52,002 bases of DNA from contig CAIOFV010000045.1 of assembly GCA_903857665.1 (NCBI GenBank), forward strand, positions 1 through 52,002. The letters are read 5' to 3'. A program made the translations under genes and the position numbers. Every line of letters begins with the position of its first letter. Within the stretch, counting starts at the first letter, position 1. The notes below the pieces were generated by a model, which ran no database searches, had not been told where the DNA came from, and was given only the letters and a program-made list of their open reading frames with translations. This document shows, piece after piece, positions 50,309 to 52,002 of the stretch. The stretch is from an uncultured Myxococcales bacterium. GTDB lineage: Bacteria > Myxococcota_A > UBA9042 > DTJE01.

Positions 50309-52002
50309 CTACGCCCCCTCCGAATCCTGCAGCAGCCAGGCGTTCTGGGTCCGAAGGTCCACATGGAACTTCGTGCCTGTCTCCCGCTCGCTTTCGAACC
50401 AGATCTCCCCCCGGTGTTCCTTCACGATGCCGTAGCTGATCGACAGCCCCAGTCCCGTGCCCTTGTCCCGGCCCTTCGTGGTGAAGAACGGGTCGAACAG
50501 CTTGTTCCGCACTTCCGGCGGGATGACGCTGCCGTGATTCTCCACGGTCAGCCGGATCCACGTTTCGCCGTCCCTTTCGAACGCCGACGCCAAGATCCGG
50601 ATGACCTTGTCCGCGGACGCCTTCGGGTACCGCTCGTTCAGGGCGTCCCGTGCGTTCGTCAGCAGGTTCAGCAGCACCTGCTGGATCTGCTGGGACCGGC
50701 ACCGGACGACCGGAAGTTCCGCCGGGATCTCGCACAAGACGGCGATGTGGTCCTTGTTCAGGAGCGCCTGTACCAGCGACAGCGTCCTGGCGACGATATC
50801 CGCGATCCGTGCCGGGCTGTGGGTCTCCTTGTCCTGCCGGGCGAAGCTCAGGAGGTTGCGGACGATGGCCGCAACGCGTTCGCTTTCCTTCACGATCTCC
50901 GTGGCGCAGTCCTTGACCCGTTCCGGGTGGTTCGGGTCGTCCAGCAGCAACTGGCCGTAGTTCATGATCACGTTCAGCGGGTTGTTGATCTCGTGCGCCA
51001 CCCCGCTGGCCAGGATCCCGATGGATTCCAGTTTCTGCTGTTGGCGGGAAATGGCTTCGGCCGCCTTGCGCCCGGTAATGTCGCGCTCGACCGATATGCC
51101 GAAGGTTTTCGGACCGACTTCGATCTGCCTCAAGGGGCACTCGAAGTCGCGGGTTGAGCCGTCCTTGCAGGGGTGCCGGACCTCGAACGTGATCCCGGTC
51201 TCGGGAGAGGCGTTGCGCAGATTCTCTTGAATCCCCTTCGAAGAACCGGGATCCGCCTCCAGAACCGCGGTCGATTGGCCGATCACCTCGTCACGTTCCC
51301 AGCCAAGGCGTTCCAGGAACGTCTTGTTCGCGTCCCGGATGATCGGGTTGCCTTCAGGCAGCATCTCCAACAGGAGGATGCCATCCGCGGCGTGCTCGAA
51401 GAGGATTCGAAACTGCTCCTGGCTCTGTCGCAGCGCATCCTCCGCTCGCTTGTGCTCGGTGATGTCCTCGGAAATGCCCAGGAGATACGCGGGTTGTCCA
51501 TCGGCGCCCGGAATCGAAACCTTCTTGGTGTGCACGATACAGGTTCCGCCGTCGCGGGTCCGAACGGCCTCCTCTGGAATATCCAGCACCCCGCCTTCAC
51601 GCAACACTTCACGGTCCTTCTCGATGAACACGTCGGCCTGCTCCTTCGGGAAGAAATCGGAGTCGGTCTTGCCCAGCAGATCGCCCGCGGAGAAGCCAAG
51701 CAGACGCTCGCCCGCCCGGTTGAACCTGACGAAACCCAGGGTTGCGGCGTCCTTGACGAAGATCATGTCCGGGATGTGGTCGAGTATGGTGTTCACCAGG
51801 TGGGACGCCTGCCGGAGATCCTCCTCGGCCCGCTTGCGTTCCGTGATGTCGTTGAACGTGACGACGAGGCTGTCCGACAGCAAACCCACGTGAAGCACGC
51901 AGGTGCGTTCCGAACCATCGTGGCAGGTCACCCGGTATTCACCCGCATGGACCGTCTTGCCGGACATGCGGGCCTCTTCCACACAAGGTTTCCACCGTTC
52001 AA
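50309..52002 (-). CDS. PAS-domain sensor histidine kinase (5' end outside window)
   Basis: The frame is open at the right edge (upstream residues ERWKPC run into the ORF), so the start is outside; at least 564 residues are present. Three PAS-type segments are seen, ending DITERKRAEEDLRQA, DITEHKRAEDALRQ and DITGRKAAEAISRQ, followed by the HisKA helix with phospho-His in ILASGVAHEINNPLNVIMNY and an HATPase core: N box QQVLLNLLTNARDAL, F box FDPFFTTK and G2 GTGLGLSISYGIV. The G1 box is abnormal: VENHGSVIP replaces the usual DxGxGIP, losing both the adenine-binding Asp and the second Gly. No membrane segment is visible in this part. It lies upstream of the deleted response regulator remnant, so the pathway may be decaying. 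Confidence 0.92.
   Translation of the reverse strand, partial: ERWKPCVEEARMSGKTVHAGEYRVTCHDGSERTCVLHVGLLSDSLVVTFNDITERKRAEEDLRQASHLVNTILDHIPDMIFVKDAATLGFVRFNRAGERLLGFSAGDLLGKTDSDFFPKEQADVFIEKDREVLREGGVLDIPEEAVRTRDGGTCIVHTKKVSIPGADGQPAYLLGISEDITEHKRAEDALRQSQEQFRILFEHAADGILLLEMLPEGNPIIRDANKTFLERLGWERDEVIGQSTAVLEADPGSSKGIQENLRNASPETGITFEVRHPCKDGSTRDFECPLRQIEVGPKTFGISVERDITGRKAAEAISRQQQKLESIGILASGVAHEINNPLNVIMNYGQLLLDDPNHPERVKDCATEIVKESERVAAIVRNLLSFARQDKETHSPARIADIVARTLSLVQALLNKDHIAVLCEIPAELPVVRCRSQQIQQVLLNLLTNARDALNERYPKASADKVIRILASAFERDGETWIRLTVENHGSVIPPEVRNKLFDPFFTTKGRDKGTGLGLSISYGIVKEHRGEIWFESERETGTKFHVDLRTQNAWLLQDSEGA

Overview
The window is GC-rich chromosomal DNA from what looks like a free-living member of the Myxococcota or a neighbouring former deltaproteobacterial lineage. 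I base this on several points. Third codon positions are strongly G/C. There are many secreted lipoproteins with low-complexity Asp/Val/Pro/Ala linkers after the lipobox. MopE-type repeats with the core CDGIDNNCDG are present, and a trypsin-like protease ends in a MYXO-CTERM-like tail. A zinc-ribbon protein and a DUF6982-like protein also resemble families I associate with these groups. No database search was possible, so the taxonomic call is inference. I saw no rRNA, tRNA, CRISPR array, insertion sequence or phage genes.

Layout. At 1-1600 a partial gene runs off the left edge, followed by a beheaded and truncated outer-membrane-protein remnant and a Phd/PIN toxin-antitoxin pair with its own operator-promoter. 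At 1600-9000 a minus-strand run holds three linker lipoproteins, a lipoprotein alpha/beta hydrolase and a response regulator with a ferritin-like N-terminal region. At 9200-18600 there is a mixed set of secreted enzymes (serine hydrolase, GH59 galactocerebrosidase-like protein), a thioesterase, a Cys-rich lipoprotein, a CarH/LitR-type B12 photoreceptor regulator, a DUF4397 lipoprotein, a ROK sugar kinase and a DsrE-like protein. At 18600-27100 lies a complete high-affinity potassium system, kdpFABC-kdpD-kdpE, led by a 114-residue membrane protein. At 27200-30700 are an SDR oxidoreductase, malate:quinone oxidoreductase and a lipoprotein with ten VxTDT repeats. At 30700-35900 is a glycogen-mobilisation locus: glgP, with an overlapping STAS-domain gene upstream, divergent from glgX. 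At 35900-48800 are more secreted proteins (glycosidase-like, trypsin-like, LolA-like, DUF885 peptidase-like, MopE-like), an acyl-CoA dehydrogenase and a frameshifted DUF362 gene. At 48800-52002 are two small conserved proteins, an internally deleted receiver/HD-GYP remnant, and a PAS histidine kinase that runs off the right edge.

How the genes fit together. The best understood units are potassium uptake with its own two-component sensor, and glycogen breakdown in which phosphorolysis (GlgP) and debranching (GlgX) are paired beside a partner-switch (STAS) protein. The dominant theme is the cell surface: eleven lipoproteins of unrelated fold share one N-terminal plan, a signal peptide, lipobox Cys, short Gly/Ser stretch and acidic Asp-rich linker. 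I regard this shared tether as the most interesting possible undescribed system, namely a surface-display or sorting signal. Three loci show decay: the left-edge membrane protein, the DUF362 gene (one-base insertion in a C run) and the right-edge signalling pair.
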